From positions 121,020 through 185,019 of the forward strand of contig SMNH02000002.1 of the NCBI GenBank assembly GCA_006383075.2: DNA of 64,000 nucleotides, given 5' to 3'. Below, piece by piece: positions 61,837-64,000 of this stretch; the first letter of the stretch is position 1, and the number at the start of each line of letters is the position of its first letter. The notes beneath the pieces were generated by a model. It was not told the origin of the DNA, did not search any database, and was given only the letters and a program-made list of their open reading frames with translations. Position numbers and translations under genes: made by a program. Origin of the DNA: Kordia sp. TARA_039_SRF. GTDB taxonomy: Bacteria > Bacteroidota > Bacteroidia > Flavobacteriales > Flavobacteriaceae.

Positions 61837-63189
61837 TTAGTAGGTAAAGCCTAAGGCATTTAGTCCGTTTTGAACGTCTTCATTTTGCATGAATAAATTC
61901 CACAATAAGCCTGAGCGATAATTTTCTATCATGATGATTTGCGGTCCTTGATCGATTGCTAAATAACGTTCTGTTACCCAATTGTAATGTGGACTGAATG
62001 CGTCATAAAAACCTGCAGGTCCCATTAAGTCATTTTCATAGAAATAATGCATTGCCGCTAATGATTTTTCTGGTGTATACGGTATAGAGCTTATCGCCGC
62101 TGTTGGTGAAATTGTACCATTGTCATTTTCTGGCTCGTGTGCATTATAGCCTACAGAACCATCGGAATTACGCGTGTAACTTGCTGTTAATCCCCAACAA
62201 TCAGCACCATAATCTGTATAATTGTTTGGATTATTGACACAGTATTGATAGTTGATATTTGTGTGATTTACATTCAAATCCCAGTAATTGGCATATTGAT
62301 CGGATAGGTTTGTTGGATTTAAACCCAGATACGAATAATGCGCCCAAAACAAAGGACCTATTCCTGAACCCGCATGATCTAAGATCAATGGAATACTGTA
62401 CTGACTTGACGAAGACACAATGTTACCATTGCTCGCCCAACCTTGATGATATGCATCTGTTGGAATTGCATAGTCTGGAGAAGCTGCGCCAAAAATAAAG
62501 GCTATCAACGTTTCGTTATATCCTTTCAATTCTAGATTGATTGCAAAGTCATCAGATGGACTCCAATGCCATATTAGTTTGTTTTGGTTGTTTGTATACC
62601 AATTCCACTCTACGCCTTTCCAGAGTGCATCGGCTTGGTTTGCTAGCGCTTGCTCTTCGGTGGTTCCGTTTTTGAAATATTCTTTTACACAGATTAGTCC
62701 TTGAACAAAGAGTGCCGTTTCTACAATATCGCCACCATTATCTTGTGCACTAAACGGAATGACAGCTCCACTGTTGTCGTCTAACCAATGCGGCCAAGCC
62801 CCGTGAAATCGATCTGCATTTTCATAGAAATCTAGGATCATCGTTAAGCGTTGTACTGCTTCCAATCGTGAAACATAGTTACGCTCTATTCCCACAAGAA
62901 TTGCCATCAATCCGAAACCACTTCCACCAGTTGTAATCACGTTTTGACTGTTGGACGGATCATTTGGATGGTAACGTTCTTTCGCTCCACCTGAATTTGT
63001 TCCAGCAAAATCCCAAAAATATTTGAAGGTTTCTTGCTGGGTTAAATCCATGAGTTCTTCATCCGTTAGTGGATCAACTACTACTGGATCTTCAGCATTT
63101 GGATTGTATGGTTCCTGGTAACCAGGACCGTCATCGCTTCTACAACTGATTAGTATGGTAAGTATAAATAGGAAACTGAGTTTTTTCAT
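61837..63189 (-). CDS. GH144/glycoamylase-like glucan hydrolase, lipoprotein
   Basis: The 450-residue protein has a lipobox (LISC, Cys16), then an acidic linker. The (alpha/alpha)6 domain carries LTQQETFKYFWDFAGTNSGG, ITTGGSGFGLMAILVGIER, FHGAWPHWLDDNSG, GGDIVETALFVQGL, GPLFWAHYSYLGLNP and IDQGPQIIMIENYRSGLLWNLF. These match PF10091 glycoamylase; part of this family is classified as GH144 endo-beta-1,2-glucanase. The real substrate is therefore a beta-glucan more likely than starch, but this is inference. The gene stands immediately after a paralogue (1 bp between them). Confidence 0.85.
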   Translation of the reverse strand: MKKLSFLFILTILISCRSDDGPGYQEPYNPNAEDPVVVDPLTDEELMDLTQQETFKYFWDFAGTNSGGAKERYHPNDPSNSQNVITTGGSGFGLMAILVGIERNYVSRLEAVQRLTMILDFYENADRFHGAWPHWLDDNSGAVIPFSAQDNGGDIVETALFVQGLICVKEYFKNGTTEEQALANQADALWKGVEWNWYTNNQNKLIWHWSPSDDFAINLELKGYNETLIAFIFGAASPDYAIPTDAYHQGWASNGNIVSSSSQYSIPLILDHAGSGIGPLFWAHYSYLGLNPTNLSDQYANYWDLNVNHTNINYQYCVNNPNNYTDYGADCWGLTASYTRNSDGSVGYNAHEPENDNGTISPTAAISSIPYTPEKSLAAMHYFYENDLMGPAGFYDAFSPHYNWVTERYLAIDQGPQIIMIENYRSGLLWNLFMQNEDVQNGLNALGFTY

Positions 63190-64000
63190 TTAGTTGTTGC
63201 TTTCGTACGTAAAACCTAGTTTGTTTAAACCATTTTGTACGTCGTTATTTTTCATAAATAGGTTCCAGAATAAACCTGTTCTGTAGTTTTCAATCATTAC
63301 AGGAATCGGCCCTTGATCAATCGCTAAGTATCTTGGTAGATACCAGTTTTTTTCAAAGCTAAAAGCATCATAAGGACCGTATTTACCAACCAAACTGTCA
63401 TGATTTTGATAGAGATTTTTTAATACTTTCATGCTTTTTTTTGGAGTGTATGGAAAAGAAGATAATGCTGCTGTTGGAGCTACGACACCTAAATCATTTT
63501 CTGGTCTGTGCCCGTAATATCCCTTCATAGAATAGCTGGAAGTTAATCCCCAAAGACTATCGCCGTATCCTTTAAATTTTTTAGGATTGTCAACACCATA
63601 TTTGTAATGAATTTTCGCATGATTTTGCGTCAGTTTCCAATAGTCTGCATATTGGTCTGAAAGTCCTTTAGGATTTAGTCCCAAGTAGGAATAATGCGCC
63701 CAAAATAAAGGGCCTATGTTATCATTGCCATGCTCATAGTAATCGAGCACTAATTCTTCACCATAGTAAGACTTATCAGAGACTATTTTACCATTTCGTG
63801 CCCAGCCTTTTTCATACACATCTTTAGAGATTGGATATGTTGGTGATGCGGCAGCCAGCACATACATGATGAGGCATTCGTTGTAACCACCAACAGGGAA
63901 ATTCATTTCCCAGCCGTACTTTGTTGACCAATGCCAATAGAGTACGTCTTCACCATTTTTGGTGTACCAATTCCACTCTACTTCTTTCCAAAGTTTGTCA
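63190..64000 (-). CDS. GH144/glycoamylase-like glucan hydrolase, paralogue (5' end outside window)
   Basis: The C-terminal 269 codons are visible; the frame stays open to the window edge with WKEVEWNWYTKNGED and LYWHWSTKYGWE, the same order as in the next gene, so the true start lies beyond 64000 and the ATG at 63906 is internal. Motifs GPLFWAHYSYLGLNPKG, LGVVAPTAALSSFPYTP and IDQGPIPVMIENYRTGLFWNLF are shared with the paralogue at 61837. The tandem pair suggests division of labour on one polymer, for example surface endo-cutting and periplasmic processing. Confidence 0.85.
   Translation of the reverse strand, partial: DKLWKEVEWNWYTKNGEDVLYWHWSTKYGWEMNFPVGGYNECLIMYVLAAASPTYPISKDVYEKGWARNGKIVSDKSYYGEELVLDYYEHGNDNIGPLFWAHYSYLGLNPKGLSDQYADYWKLTQNHAKIHYKYGVDNPKKFKGYGDSLWGLTSSYSMKGYYGHRPENDLGVVAPTAALSSFPYTPKKSMKVLKNLYQNHDSLVGKYGPYDAFSFEKNWYLPRYLAIDQGPIPVMIENYRTGLFWNLFMKNNDVQNGLNKLGFTYESNN

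Overview
The window looks like chromosomal DNA of a marine flavobacterium (Bacteroidota, family Flavobacteriaceae). The evidence is low G+C, promoters with the Bacteroidota -7 box TAnnTTTG instead of sigma70 boxes, few Shine-Dalgarno sites, a type IX secretion (T9SS) type B C-terminal domain, TonB receptors with N-terminal carboxypeptidase-regulatory-like domains, and many lipoproteins. A Kordia-like genus is a guess from general resemblance; no search was run.

Layout. (1) 1-2300: an OLD-family ATPase/Toprim nuclease gene running off the left edge, then about 760 bp of repeat-rich DNA with five 42-bp tandem repeats. (2) 2314-10906: a copper/silver-type efflux module (HYC_CC_PP-like small protein, CusA-like RND pump, TolC-like channel, HMA-MauE fusion, CusB-like adaptor, HMA lipoprotein), flanked by microsatellites and a nested palindrome. 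(3) 11126-17367: housekeeping and hypothetical genes, an M28 peptidase, a GH64-like protein, and an unlisted 59-residue lanthipeptide-like precursor on the minus strand (15816-15995). (4) 17516-35890: a PAS histidine kinase and a response regulator that fuses a receiver to a CRP/FNR-type module, followed by three double-domain universal stress proteins, a coiled-coil protein, two paralogous lipoproteins, a pyridoxamine-oxidase-like protein, TerB, a P1B-4 metal ATPase, a ribosome hibernation factor, an ATP-cone/endonuclease protein and an MBL-fold nuclease. A T9SS protein, a membrane protein and an SLC13 carrier lie between them. (5) 35935-43604: a probable sucrose operon (TonB receptor, periplasmic glutaredoxin, SLC45-type MFS carrier, GH100-like invertase, PfkB kinase) with a divergent LacI regulator. 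(6) 43606-51823: a probable glucosyl- or mannosylglycerate locus (TonB receptor, GH63-like hydrolase, sodium symporter, glycerate kinase) with its own LacI regulator. (7) 51961-64000: one long minus-strand polysaccharide operon (sugar porter, EEP hydrolase, GH43, sulfatase, two alpha/beta hydrolases, GH3, two GH144/glycoamylase-like proteins).

The most notable observation is a shared promoter design in region 4. Six promoters carry a palindromic box TGAY-N4-RTCA exactly 23 nt upstream of a TAnnTTTG-like -7 box, on both strands, including a divergent pair at 33111-33207. The gene products resemble hypoxia/dormancy regulons of other bacteria. The receiver-CRP protein encoded next to them has the E-x3-R recognition-helix residues that fit TGA half-sites. 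I infer a two-component-controlled, FNR-like dormancy regulon.

Regions 5 and 6 together suggest scavenging of compatible solutes (sucrose, glucosyl/mannosylglycerate) released by cyanobacteria or algae. Both TonB receptors lack SusD partners, and each is followed by an intrinsic terminator before the catabolic genes.
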